32,099 nt of DNA from Cryomorpha ignava (GCF_010686655.1 NZ_JAAGVY010000048.1:1-32099), one strand, 5' to 3'; positions 7,826-16,260 are shown, counted from the first letter of the stretch. The notes: a model not told the origin generated them from the letters alone. Numbers and translations are program-made.

Positions 7826-8146
7826 ATGGAAATAAATTTCGAGAAAGACTACCTGAAAGAACTGTATGAAGACGGCAGGGCTCGAAGCAAAAAACATAGG
7901 TTTCAACCAAAACTTATCAAGAAATATATACAAACGATAGATAAATTAAGAGTCGCAAAAAATACAGAAGAGTTATATCCTATTAAAAGCCTGAATTATG
8001 AAAGGCTGATCGGAGATAAAAAAGGATTAGAATCTGTAAGAGTAGATGGCAAATATCGAATAGAATTTATCACTACTGAGGAAGGCGAAGAACGGAACAC
8101 CATTACAATATGCTCAATTATTGAATTGAGTAATCACTACAAGTAA
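7826..8146 (+). CDS. higB: HigB-like toxin, RelE/ParE superfamily
   Basis: Protein of 106 residues with the HigB plasmid-killer pattern: 'FEKDYLKELYEDGRARSKKHRFQPKLIKKYIQTIDKL' at the N-terminus, a central 'YPIKSLNYERLIGDKKGLESVRVDGKYRIEF', and a C-terminal 'ITICSIIELSNHYK'. HigB toxins are ribosome-dependent mRNA endonucleases. The order toxin first, then a larger HTH antitoxin 12 bases later, is typical of higBA and opposite to most other type II modules. It was identified by fold-level motif resemblance; catalytic residues vary in this family and were not assigned. Confidence 0.88.
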   Translation: MEINFEKDYLKELYEDGRARSKKHRFQPKLIKKYIQTIDKLRVAKNTEELYPIKSLNYERLIGDKKGLESVRVDGKYRIEFITTEEGEERNTITICSIIELSNHYK

Positions 8147-8158
8147 ATACGCGCAAAG

Positions 8159-9253
8159 ATGGAAACAAACAAAATTTTAATACCAGCACAAGCAACACAT
8201 CCTGGAGTGCTAATTAAAGATGAATTAGACGCGACACCTCAACTAACCCAAAAAATATTGGCTATGGAATTAGGGGTGCAACCATCATTCTTAAATGAAA
8301 TAATCAAAGGAAAAAGACCGGTAACCGCCGATATCGCAATTTTATTAGAAAAGATACTCGGTATTTCAGCAGACTATTGGATGAAATTTCAGTCTCAATA
8401 CGAGATTGATAAAGCAAGAGTTAAACAAAAAAACCTCAAAAAAGTAAAGAATATTGAACAATGGAGCATTATAAAAGAATATGTTCCGGTCCGGTATTTA
8501 AAAAAACACAATTACCTAAATGATGACATTGAAAGTGACATTAAAACAATAAAGAATATTTATGATGTAGAAACTATTGATGGGCTGGTAACCTCTTTTT
8601 CTGAAGATAAATTTGCCTATTATCGCAAGTCAGAAAAATTAAAAATAGATGACAAAAACATGTTCGCCTGGAGTGCTTTAGCTCAATATGAAGCTAAAAA
8701 TCAGAAAGCGAATACTTTTAAATTTGACAACCTAAATCAACTCTGTTTAAATCTGAATAACATATTCTACGAAAACTCCGGTACACCAGAAAGAGTTAAA
8801 GCTGCTCTGAATCAATTCGGAGTTAAAATGTTGCTAATTAACAAACTAGAAAAAGCACCTATTGACGGATTTTCATTTTGGTCAGAGAGAAATCCGGTAA
8901 TTGCCTTGACTTTGAGATATAATCGGATTGACAATTTTGCATTTACAATTATGCACGAAATTGGACATATTGATTTGCATTTGAGAAATGATAAGGACAG
9001 AAAATTTATGGACTTAACTAGAAAGCAGAATTTGGACAAATGCGAGAACGAGGCCGATACTTACGCTCAAGAAAAATTGATTCCCAAACACATCTGGCAA
9101 GATATATCAGAAAATCATCTCCCACTCAACGACGAAAAAATTATAGCTCTGGGAGATGAACATAGAATTAATCCCGCCATCTTGTTAGGCCGGGTTTGCT
9201 ACGAAATGGATTACTACGCGATGAAAACTTCGATAGATAAGAAAATGAAATAA
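8159..9253 (+). CDS. higA: HigA-like antitoxin fused to an ImmA/IrrE-type zinc metallopeptidase domain
   Basis: Protein of 364 residues. Residues 10-90 are the HigA-type HTH, with the hallmark 'HPGVLIKDEL', 'LGVQPSFLNEIIKGKRPVT' and 'ADYWMKFQSQYEIDKA'. After a linker, residues 225-310 hold a Gly-zincin-like site: HEIGH (H266, E267, H270) and a downstream 'CENEADTYAQE' with E298 as probable third ligand. Plain HigA antitoxins are about 100 residues, so this is the long fused form. In phage and ICE systems, ImmA-like peptidases cleave the cognate repressor. A fused peptidase could cleave its own or a partner's repressor under stress; that is inference. It lies 12 bases after the toxin gene, so a bicistronic operon is likely, and it is flanked by repeat islands on both sides. 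Confidence 0.92.
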   Translation: METNKILIPAQATHPGVLIKDELDATPQLTQKILAMELGVQPSFLNEIIKGKRPVTADIAILLEKILGISADYWMKFQSQYEIDKARVKQKNLKKVKNIEQWSIIKEYVPVRYLKKHNYLNDDIESDIKTIKNIYDVETIDGLVTSFSEDKFAYYRKSEKLKIDDKNMFAWSALAQYEAKNQKANTFKFDNLNQLCLNLNNIFYENSGTPERVKAALNQFGVKMLLINKLEKAPIDGFSFWSERNPVIALTLRYNRIDNFAFTIMHEIGHIDLHLRNDKDRKFMDLTRKQNLDKCENEADTYAQEKLIPKHIWQDISENHLPLNDEKIIALGDEHRINPAILLGRVCYEMDYYAMKTSIDKKMK

Positions 9254-9751
9254 CGGTCCCCGCTACGCTGGGCAAGCGCCCCCGCAAAGCGAAACCCGCT
9301 CCGCAGCATCATGCCTTCGGCTTGATCCAAGATCTGCGCTGCGGCGGCAGAACGAAGTTCCATTGCAGCCCACCCTTTAAAAGATCGAATATTTATCGAA
9401 AAAGATATTGGATTGTTGACCACCGACGCTGTAAGGGTCGCATGTTTGTAGCAGCAAAGGTTCGTTGTCTGCCATGGTGTTGGCGGCATTTTTGATGATT
9501 CATTACCCACCGGAAACAGCATTCAATACGTAATTTACCCCGCTCCGCTGGGCATCCGCCCTGCGGCAAACAAAGTTTCATATCTGCCGTCCCTGGAGGA
9601 GTCGAATATGTATACAACTACGAAGCAGATGATATGTCGCGTCGCTCCGCTGGGCATCCGCCCTGCGGCAAACAAAGTTTCATATCTGCCGTCCCTGGAA
9701 AGATCGAATATTTATCGAAAAAGATATCCGAATGTTCACCACCGACCCTGT

Positions 9752-9798
9752 CCATTTCGAGTACCTCAACGCGGCGCATACGGACTCCCTCTGGTCGT
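9752..9798 (+). repeat. I element, copy 4, internally deleted (47 bp), in an R3 hairpin loop
   Basis: Same insertion point: 5' arm CGACCCT (9743-9749), loop GT, insert, loop base A (9799), 3' arm AGGGTCG (9800-9806). The insert keeps the CCATTT start and GGTCGT end but lacks the middle and the second half of the longer copies. Confidence 0.8.
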
Positions 9799-9983
9799 AA
9801 GGGTCGCATGTTTGTAGCAGTAAAGGTTCGTAGTCTGCCATGGTGTTGGCGGCATTTTTGATGATTCATTACCCACCGGAAACAGCATTCAAAACGTAAC
9901 CTACGTTGGAATGAAAACATGTTATTTCCGGGATTCAAAAATGATGACAACACCAACCCCGTTAAATAGAATGGCGCGTGTAA

Positions 9984-10003
9984 AGGCGCGATGCTTCGCG
10001 CCT
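9984..10003 (+). repeat. R2 hairpin, copy 4
   Basis: Arms AGGCGCGA and TCGCGCCT, loop TGCT, identical to the other copies; first unit of the 484-bp array. Confidence 0.9.
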
Positions 10004-10463
10004 CTAATACGCCCATTCATTGTTCAACATCAAAATGAAAACCGTCAGCATTCAAAACGTAACCTACGTTGGAATGAAAATATGTCCTTACCGGGATTCA
10101 AAAATGATGACAACAAAACGTTCTCTTTAACACCTTTAAAAAATAAACCCATGTGAAAAACACCACCAACGTTCCTCATCATTTTCGAAATCAACAAACC
10201 ATATAAAGTTTCATGTCAGCCGCCCTTGGAAAGATCGAATATTTATCGAAAAAGATGTTAGCATGTTAACCACCGACCCTGTAAGGGTCGCATGTTTGTA
10301 GCAGTAAAGGTTCGTAGTCTGCCATGGTGTTGGCGGCATTTTTGATGATTCATTACCCACCGGAAACAGCATTCAAAACGTAACCTACGTTGGAAAACAT
10401 GTTATTTCCGGGATTCAAAAATGATGACAACACCAACCCCGTTAAATAGAATGGCGCGTGTAA

Positions 10464-10483
10464 AGGCGCGATGCTTCGCGCCT
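10464..10483 (+). repeat. R2 hairpin, copy 5
   Basis: Identical to the other R2 copies; second unit of the 484-bp array. Confidence 0.9.
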
Positions 10484-10941
10484 CTAATACGCCCATTCAT
10501 TGTTCAACATCAAAATGAAAACCGTCAGCATTCAAAACGTAACCTACGTTGGAATGAAAATACGTCCTTACCGGGATTCAAAAATGGTGACAACTAAGAA
10601 GCGATCTCTTGAACACCATTAAAAAATAAACACGTGTGAAAAACAACACCTACGTTCCCTCATCATTTTCGAAATCAACAAACCATATAAAGTTTCATGT
10701 CAGCCGCCCTTGGAAAGATCGAATATTTATCGAAAAAGATGTTAGCATGTTAACCACCGACCCTGTAAGGGTCGCATGTTTGTAGCAGTAAAGGTTCGTA
10801 GTCTGCCATGGTGTTGGCGGCATTTTTGATGATTCATTACCCACCGGAAACAGCATTCAAAACGTAATTTACCTTGGAATGAAAACATGTTCTTACCGGG
10901 ATTCAAAAATGATGACAACACCAACCCCGTTAAATAGAATG

Positions 10942-10961
10942 GCGCGTGTAAAGGCGCGATG
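10942..10961 (+). repeat. R2 hairpin, copy 6
   Basis: Identical to the other R2 copies; truncated third unit, about 140 bases upstream of the Xre-like gene. Confidence 0.9.
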
Positions 10962-11064
10962 CTTCGCGCCTCTAATACGCTCATTCATTTTTCAACATCA
11001 AAAAGAAAAACGGTACAAATCCACAAATCAGCACATATAAATATTCCCCTATTAAATCATATTG

Positions 11065-11100
11065 TTGTATATTTACGTACGTCAAATTGTAAAAATACAA
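11065..11100 (+). promoter_or_regulatory. Operator-like inverted repeat of the xre-res operon, with -7 box
   Basis: Arms TTGTATATTTAC (11065-11076) and GTAAAAATACAA (11089-11100) are inverted repeats with one mismatch in 12 and a 12-base spacer; ACGTACGT lies across the left arm and spacer. The left arm contains TATATTTA (11068-11075), a fair -7 box. The repeat ends 2 bases before the antitoxin ATG, where autorepression by the Xre protein would be expected. Confidence 0.65.
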
Positions 11101-11102
11101 TC

Positions 11103-11600
11103 ATGAGCACAAAGCCAACATCAAAACGATTGTCTAAAAGTACACGGGCAACTACGGTTGCAGCTTCTATAAACACCCCCACTCGTTCAACCAAATTTTC
11201 ACCCACATGGGTTGTTGGTAACGCCAAATATTCTCCTGATTTTAAACTTGAGATCATTAAACGCATTCGGATTGGTGTAAAGAAAACGGATTGGAAAGCC
11301 TTGATTCGTAATATTGGAGCAACCGAAAAGGAATTTGAAAACATCTTACCGACATCAATAAGTAGTATGCAACAGAAAACGGTGTATGGCAAGGAAACTT
11401 CAGAGCGAATCTACGAATTGGCAAGATTGTTTGGCTTGGGATATGATGTATTTGATACCAAGGATGATTTTAAGAATTGGTTAATGACCCCGTCAAGATC
11501 TCTTGGCAATAAAAAGCCATTTGATTTATTGGATAGTAGTCTTGGATTTGAAATGGTAGAAAGCGAGATCGTTAGGATCCGGTATAATGTCTATAGCTAA
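11103..11600 (+). CDS. Xre/MbcA/ParS-like antitoxin of a RES toxin (DUF2384-type C-terminus)
   Basis: Protein of 165 residues. The C-terminal part, 'IYELARLFGLGYDVFDTKDD' onward to 'RIRYNVYS', matches the toxin-binding Xre-MbcA-ParS domain, with the 'FKNWLMTPSRSLGNKKPFDLL' signature (123-143). The central region 'DWKALIRNIGATEKEFENIL' fits the Xre HTH-like domain of this family. The first 40 residues are a basic, Ser/Thr-rich tail that looks disordered. The ATG at 11103 is preferred over an in-frame start at 10959 because the latter lies in dispersed repeat DNA and would skip the operator. Its last codon overlaps the toxin start (TAATG). It probably represses its own operon. Confidence 0.88.
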   Translation: MSTKPTSKRLSKSTRATTVAASINTPTRSTKFSPTWVVGNAKYSPDFKLEIIKRIRIGVKKTDWKALIRNIGATEKEFENILPTSISSMQQKTVYGKETSERIYELARLFGLGYDVFDTKDDFKNWLMTPSRSLGNKKPFDLLDSSLGFEMVESEIVRIRYNVYS

Positions 11601-12070
11601 TGATCGTTTATAGAATTGCTAACGCCAGGTATAAGGACAAGACTCTTTCGGGAATTGGTGCTGAAAAAGTTGGTGGACGTTGGAATGAAGTTGGCACAAG
11701 AGCAGTATATTGCTCCGAGAATATCTCTTTGGCACTACTCGAATATTACGTGCATTCCGGCAACATTGCTTATTTACCCAAAGAAATTTTAGTTGCCAAA
11801 ATTGAATTTCCTGATCAATTTTTAATTTCCGATTTGAATAATCTTCCCGATAAATGGAATCACTACCCTTACTCTTCCACAACAACTTCAATCTTCACCA
11901 ACTTAGCCAAAGATAGAAATCTATTTGCGCTGCGCGTTCCTTCGACAATTGTAAATTTGGAATCGAATATCATTCTGAATCCCTTATACAAAGATTTTGG
12001 AAAAGTTGAAATCGTTGAGTTTATTCAACTAGCTATTAATGAAAGATTAAAAAAGAATAAACGCGGTTAA
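11600..12070 (+). CDS. RES-domain toxin (NAD+-depleting family)
   Basis: Protein of 156 residues spanning a complete RES domain. Visible family features: 'YRIA' with R5, 'GGRWNEVGTRAVYCSE' (25-40) with R27 and Y37, 'LALLEYY' with E48, and 'RVPSTIVNLESNIILNP' (112-128) with S115 and the conserved N127-P128. RES toxins, such as MbcT and Res, degrade NAD+ and are neutralised by an Xre/MbcA antitoxin, here encoded just upstream with a 1-base overlap. No residue loss is evident, so it is probably intact. Confidence 0.9.
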   Translation: MIVYRIANARYKDKTLSGIGAEKVGGRWNEVGTRAVYCSENISLALLEYYVHSGNIAYLPKEILVAKIEFPDQFLISDLNNLPDKWNHYPYSSTTTSIFTNLAKDRNLFALRVPSTIVNLESNIILNPLYKDFGKVEIVEFIQLAINERLKKNKRG

Positions 12071-12142
12071 ATTTCCACCATACTCTTCAATCTGAATGAA
12101 ATCTCGTAAGCCAGCGTCAAGATCGAAATTCCTAATTAAAAG

Positions 12143-12367
12143 TTCACAATTCGTAATTAATCCTTCGTAATTCACAATTCACAATTCAAAATTCAAAATT
12201 CAAAATTCAAAATTCAAAATTCAAAGCCACCCCTCGTAATTCAAAATTCACAATTCAAAATTCAAAATTCAAAGCCACCCCTCGCAATTCAAAATTCACA
12301 ATTCACAATTCAAAATTCAAAGCCACCCCTCGTAATTCAAAATTCAAAATTCAAAATTCAAAATTCA
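12143..12367. repeat. Heptanucleotide tandem repeats (AATTCAA-type) with a spaced 20-bp motif
   Basis: Gap between the RES gene and the convergent S74-protein gene. It is made almost wholly of AATTCAA and ACAATTC 7-mers, broken at intervals by AAAGCCACCCCTCG, which occurs three times. There is no coding frame and no clear terminator. Such AT-rich heptad tracts are common in Bacteroidota intergenic DNA in my recollection. The rest of the 309-base gap (12071-12142) shows nothing. Confidence 0.8.
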
Positions 12368-12379
12368 CCCCCCCCAACC

Positions 12380-15016
12380 CTACTCTTCCAGTTTCTCAAC
12401 CCGCTCTCCAATTTTAAAAATCAACTCCTTCAGCGCTTCAATTTCCACAGCTTGATTTTCAATAATCACCTGCTGCTCCTGAATAGCCTTGATTGCCACT
12501 GCACTCATGCCTGCATAATTTACGGTGTAAAACATTTCCCGCTCACTATCTGGCTCAGGAGCTGTTACAAACTCCGGAAATTGTTTTTCCAGTTCCTGGG
12601 CTATATAACCGATCTGAGGCGCTTTTGCCGGGTCTCGTTTAAAATCATAATTTACAATTTGAACCTCTTTCACCTTATTGAGCAAGTTGCCAACGGGTTG
12701 AATATTTTCCTTTAGGCTTCTATCTGAAGTAGCCGAATAAGCGCCTGTTGCCGAGTTGAAATTACCGATCAGCGAGCCATTGTAATATAGTCTCAACTGG
12801 GTATCTGTAGCCCAATAACTGTAACGATTCGTACCTGTAGCCATCAAAGTTAGATTATCTGATGCCCCGGGTCCATCCACAATTAATCCTCCATAACTCA
12901 CACCGCTACCAACCGAAGGATCGAAATTAATTCCCACCTTACCATGACCCGCCACCTGTAGAATATTGGTAGCCACGAAATCCGTTGAGCCGTAAGCGAT
13001 ATTAAAAAGCGAGCTCTGTGCCGTCGTATTAGATCCACCTGCAATGATCCATTGACCCGCATTGGCATTTTTAAAGCTGATTCGGCTAAGACCACTGCTA
13101 TAATCTCTTAAAGTAAGTTGAGGAAACCATACACCACTATTTTTCTTAATCTCTAATCCACCCTCAAAGTAACCGTTACCCTTAACATGAAGTCTTTCCG
13201 ATGGTGCTGAGGTACCAATGCCTACATTTGTTGGTGACAATGAATCACCTCCTACACTTCCAAGAATCAAAGAATTGCTTTGAGACACAACAGCAAATGC
13301 TCCAATAGCAGTAGCATTCATTAAACTTCCTGAGGTCACCGTGGCACCGTAACCCACCGCTGTATTATTACTACCTGTAGTAAGTCCTGTCAATGCGCTG
13401 CTTCCAATAGCCACATTCTTGGTTCCGGATGTAACTTGACCCATTGATCCTTTTCCAAATGCCGTATTATCCAATTTTATAAACCCCACATCCTGATTAT
13501 TCTGCTTAAAGCGCAACGACTGATTATTAGTGGTGCCAATAAAATTGCTGCTGCTTACTGAATTGCCTGACAAACCCCAACCGCTGGTCGAGGTGATGGT
13601 TGTTGGCGCCCAACTTGACCCATTAAAATATAAATACTGACCTTGAGTAGCTCCCATATTATTGAGCTTGGCTGCCGTAACAGCACCGTTCACAATTTTA
13701 GCTGAGGTAACTTTGTTGTTGCCAATTGTGGGATTGGGATAAGTTCCCGTAAGATCGCCACCGGCCGAAACCCCATTGATAGTTCCGGCAGGCCCTACCG
13801 GACCTGTAGCACCGGTAGCACCCTGCGGCCCTACGGCACCGGTCGAACCTGTATTCCCCTGAGGCCCCATTGGTCCGGTAGCACCTTGCGGACCGGCAGG
13901 ACCCGTTGCGCCCGTTGCACCTTGCGGACCCGTAGCAGCGGCAGTAGGCGCCCAACTTGACCCATTATAGGATAATACCTGACCTTGTGTAGCACCCATT
14001 GAACTAATTTTGGTTCCCGTTACTGCTCCATTCAAAATTTTAGTAGTCGTAACTTTATTGCTTCCAATTGTGGGATTGGGATAAGTTCCCGAAAGATCGC
14101 CACCTGCCGAACCTGTCGCACCTGTCGCAGCAGAAGTAGGCGCCCAAGTCGATCCATTATAGGATAATACCTGACCTTGTGTAGCACCCATTGAACTAAT
14201 TTTGGTTCCCGTTACTGCTCCATTCAAAATTTTAGTAGTCGTAACTTTATTGCTTCCAATGCTGGGATTGGGATAGGTGCCCGAAAGATCGCCACCTGCC
14301 GAAACCCCATTTATAGTTCCGGCAGGCCCTACCGGACCTGTTGCTCCTGTAGCACCTGTAGCACCCTGAGGACCCATTGCACCGGTAGCTCCCTGCGGCC
14401 CCGTATTTCCCTGCGGCCCAATAGCACCCGTGGCACCCGTAGCTCCCTGCGGACCAGCCGGGCCCATAGCGCCTGTAGCACCTTGAGAACCTGTAGCACC
14501 CTGCGGACCCGTATTTCCCTGCGGCCCAATAGCACCCGTCGAACCTGTCGCACCCTGAGGACCCGTCGCTCCCTGCGAACCGGGCGGGCCGGGCGGGCCT
14601 TGAGGACCTGCCACCCCTGTAGCGCTTTCCACTGCATACAAGGCATAAGGCACACTTAGTAGCTCTGTTGTACCCAAATCGCTGTAATTGCTCCCACCAT
14701 CCGGGTCAATCTCTACTTTTATAGATTTGTTTCCAGCACTCCAGGTCACATCACTCATGCTCCCTTCTACCGGCGTTCCGCCACCAATGGCAAGCGTGTA
14801 TAGACCAAACGAATTGGTGGTAATAGTATGTGTTTCAATATATTCAGCGTTGTCGCCGTCAAGAATACTTATCTGCAACCCCAACTGCTCATTTGCCAAT
14901 GGGGCACCTGCACTATTACGGGCTACACCCTGATAGTTAAATTTCTCCGGAGCCTGACCGCTTAGGTTTAATGCCAGCAAAATACTGGTGAGTACAAGAA
15001 TGATTTGGATTTTCAT
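12380..15016 (-). CDS. Secreted collagen-like, tail-fibre-type protein with S74 intramolecular chaperone
   Basis: Protein of 878 residues. Signal peptide at 1-20; residues 25-128 ('[20 protein letters not shown]') form the N-terminal domain common in Bacteroidota tail-fibre-like proteins. Two Gly-X-Y blocks rich in [10 protein letters not shown] (137-233, 363-411) alternate with three '[11 protein letters not shown]' units (241-294, 305-358, 419-471). A trimeric adhesin-like head follows ('[11 protein letters not shown]', 'NNTAVGYGA'). From S764-D765 the sequence 'SDRSLKENI' begins a Peptidase_S74 chaperone, which in endosialidases trims itself between such a Ser and Asp after trimerisation. 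The tail (840-878) is a predicted coiled coil. No T9SS sorting domain is present. It lies 93 bases downstream of a small T9SS protein on the same strand, so a two-gene operon is likely. A trimeric surface fibre is the best reading. Confidence 0.9.
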   Translation of the reverse strand: MKIQIILVLTSILLALNLSGQAPEKFNYQGVARNSAGAPLANEQLGLQISILDGDNAEYIETHTITTNSFGLYTLAIGGGTPVEGSMSDVTWSAGNKSIKVEIDPDGGSNYSDLGTTELLSVPYALYAVESATGVAGPQGPPGPPGSQGATGPQGATGSTGAIGPQGNTGPQGATGSQGATGAMGPAGPQGATGATGAIGPQGNTGPQGATGAMGPQGATGATGATGPVGPAGTINGVSAGGDLSGTYPNPSIGSNKVTTTKILNGAVTGTKISSMGATQGQVLSYNGSTWAPTSAATGATGSAGGDLSGTYPNPTIGSNKVTTTKILNGAVTGTKISSMGATQGQVLSYNGSSWAPTAAATGPQGATGATGPAGPQGATGPMGPQGNTGSTGAVGPQGATGATGPVGPAGTINGVSAGGDLTGTYPNPTIGNNKVTSAKIVNGAVTAAKLNNMGATQGQYLYFNGSSWAPTTITSTSGWGLSGNSVSSSNFIGTTNNQSLRFKQNNQDVGFIKLDNTAFGKGSMGQVTSGTKNVAIGSSALTGLTTGSNNTAVGYGATVTSGSLMNATAIGAFAVVSQSNSLILGSVGGDSLSPTNVGIGTSAPSERLHVKGNGYFEGGLEIKKNSGVWFPQLTLRDYSSGLSRISFKNANAGQWIIAGGSNTTAQSSLFNIAYGSTDFVATNILQVAGHGKVGINFDPSVGSGVSYGGLIVDGPGASDNLTLMATGTNRYSYWATDTQLRLYYNGSLIGNFNSATGAYSATSDRSLKENIQPVGNLLNKVKEVQIVNYDFKRDPAKAPQIGYIAQELEKQFPEFVTAPEPDSEREMFYTVNYAGMSAVAIKAIQEQQVIIENQAVEIEALKELIFKIGERVEKLEE
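13784..14608 (-). repeat. Coding repeats: collagen-like blocks and LSGTYPNP units
   Basis: Span of the two Gly-X-Y blocks in the S74-protein gene (14318-14608 and 13784-13930), separated by two near-identical units of 64 residues carrying '[11 protein letters not shown]' and '[14 protein letters not shown]'. DNA identity between the two units is very high, so unit number may vary between strains. Confidence 0.8.
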
Positions 15017-15109
15017 GATTTTGGTTGTTTGAGAGGATTTCCGATAAATGGATTATAATTCTGTTTAGAGTTTTAAGTTTTGGCGGGCACAGCCCGGTCA
15101 TTACAGCAC

Positions 15110-15634
15110 TTAGTTCATTTTCACTAATTTGAAGTTCCGGTAAAAAGATTCAGCTCCCGTTTCAAAAACTGCTTTAAGCACGTAGCTGCCCGCTGCCAGA
15201 TGTACCAGCGAAAAACGAGTGGATTCTTTCCCGCCAATCGCAGCTACAGCTTTTTGCTCCACCAATTTCCCGGAAAGATCATAAATCAGCAATTGCAGCG
15301 ATCCACCCGAAGGCAAATTCATCTCCACATTCACCACATCGTCAACCGGATTTGGATACACCTTTATTTGGCTGTCGGCCAATTCACGGTCAGTAATTCC
15401 TGTCCCGATATCGCCCGGCTGCAACACCCCCTGGGTAACGATGATATTAGGGGCAGTCGCCGTATGAACAAGCGTCATTTCGCCAATAGAATATTCAAAG
15501 ACCTGCCCTGAAATGACATTGCTCCCACCGGCAACATTCAGCGTAGCGGGCACATATGTTTGGCCGAATGCTGACATGACCGACGCACCCAAACAAAGAA
15601 GAACCACAGATATAATTGCAAAGCTTTTTTTCAT
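15110..15634 (-). CDS. Small secreted protein with T9SS type A sorting domain
   Basis: Protein of 174 residues. 'MKKSFAIISVVLLCLGASVMSAFGQ' is a good signal peptide, so I start at 15634 and not 39 bases further upstream. Residues 27-74 ('LNVAGGSNVISGQVFEYSIG' to 'IIVTQGVLQP') form the short domain often seen before sorting signals in Bacteroidota. Residues 90-174 are a type A sorting domain: 'KVYPNPVDDVVNV', 'LIYDLSGKLV', 'LAAGSYVLKAVFETG', ending 'RNFKLVKMN'. The domain directs export through the T9SS and usually cleavage or anchoring by PorU. It is upstream of the collagen-like gene on the same strand. Confidence 0.85.
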   Translation of the reverse strand: MKKSFAIISVVLLCLGASVMSAFGQTYVPATLNVAGGSNVISGQVFEYSIGEMTLVHTATAPNIIVTQGVLQPGDIGTGITDRELADSQIKVYPNPVDDVVNVEMNLPSGGSLQLLIYDLSGKLVEQKAVAAIGGKESTRFSLVHLAAGSYVLKAVFETGAESFYRNFKLVKMN

Positions 15635-16189
15635 AATACCAGAGATTTTACCCGTGCACCACCAACAGTACAAAAGGCATATTTTCAGATAAATGTACTA
15701 TTATCATCGACCAGTTTATCATTATACCCACTAAATGACTATTTTATAGTTACCCAAATTATTATCCCGACGTGAATTAATTATCCGCTTCATTGAATCC
15801 CCGGTATGGAGCACAATTCAAAAAAGCCACCCAGTGCACACAATGGCTCACATCCGACCATGGAACATAGTGGCTTTGATCATCACTACAACCAGTATCA
15901 GCACATCAATCTCTCCACCAAACTCTCCCATCAGCAAATCAGTACATCAGCACATCAGCAAATCAGCACATCAATCTCCCCACAAAATTCTCCCATCAGC
16001 ACATTTCGACTCCCATCAACTTAGTGAAACGCTCTCAGGTGGTCATTGAGCGCAGTCGAAATGCAGCGAAGCAAGTAATGCATCGCATCAGCACATCAGC
16101 ACATCAATCTCTCCCATCCGCACATTATCTAACTACAATTCGCTATACAAAAAATCACGACCAAACATAAAATTATCCCGACTAATAAA
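15635..16189. repeat. Divergent intergenic region with CATCAGCA octamer repeats and an N element
   Basis: Lies between the divergent small T9SS gene and the giant gene. Bases 15,895-16,015 and 16,085-16,130 carry imperfect tandem CATCAGCA octamers mixed with CAATCTC-type units; the two tracts are split by the N element at 16021-16079. A frame of about 70 codons is open through the octamers but is repeat-derived. Bases 15,700-15,790 are AT-rich and may hold the minus-strand promoter; no convincing box was found. Confidence 0.75.
16021..16079 (+). repeat. N element, copy 2 (59 bp)
   Basis: Same length and ends (TTAG...GCAAGTAAT) and same core as the copy at 582-640; identical from GGTCATTGAGC to the end, variable near the start. 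Flanks are TCAAC before and GC after, as in copy 1, although the surrounding DNA is unrelated octamer repeat. Confidence 0.75.
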
Positions 16190-16197
16190 TAATTTTG
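16190..16197 (+). promoter_or_regulatory. Candidate -7 box of the giant gene
   Basis: TAATTTTG, a full match to the Bacteroidota TAnnTTTG -7 consensus, 63 bases before the chosen ATG. No TTG is present at the expected -33 distance, so confidence is moderate. Confidence 0.5.
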
Positions 16198-16260
16198 CCC
16201 ATTGAATATTATTTCTTGAAAATAATTATATACTTTTACTTTAACCAATCTATCCTACCA

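Larger units (their letters stand above)
9799..10990 (+). repeat. Tandem array, period 484 bp, about two and a half units
   Basis: The R3 3' side starting AAGGGTCGCATG recurs at 9799, 10283 and 10767, exactly 484 bp apart each time. Unit sequences are near identical in their first 300 bases but carry compensating small indels and a swapped stretch (about 10100-10150 against 10585-10640). The third unit is cut off near 10990. Confidence 0.85.
9254..11040. repeat. Repeat island 4
   Basis: No gene is supported. It starts 1 base after higA with decayed R1/R4 hairpins (9255-9360), then R3 at 9424-9440, R1 at 9545-9566 and 9647-9668, an R3 interrupted by a short I element (9743-9806), and a 484-bp tandem array with R3 at 10274-10290 and 10758-10774 and R2 at 9984, 10464 and 10942. 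The last 50 bases leave the repeat and become AT-rich. Long frames on both strands, including one running into the Xre gene from 10959, are repeat-derived. Confidence 0.85.

Noticed and set aside
9393-10984. Minus- and plus-strand frames of 70-130 codons in repeat island 4
   Set aside because: Same repeat text in other frames; the peptides recur wherever the repeat recurs but are interrupted by indels that do not respect reading frame.
2263-10990. CRISPR array
   Set aside because: Repeats are long, irregularly spaced and modular, intervals are themselves repeated, and there are no cas genes.
10959-11102. Earlier start for the Xre-like antitoxin
   Set aside because: The added 48 residues are translated R2 repeat and operator DNA.
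15806-16049. Small Ser/His/Gln-rich ORFs of about 70 codons before the giant gene
   Set aside because: Composed of CATCAGCA octamers and the N element; low complexity and frame-independent.
16195-16260. Earlier TTG start for the giant gene
   Set aside because: It would precede a clear signal peptide with 22 residues and overlaps the -7 promoter box.
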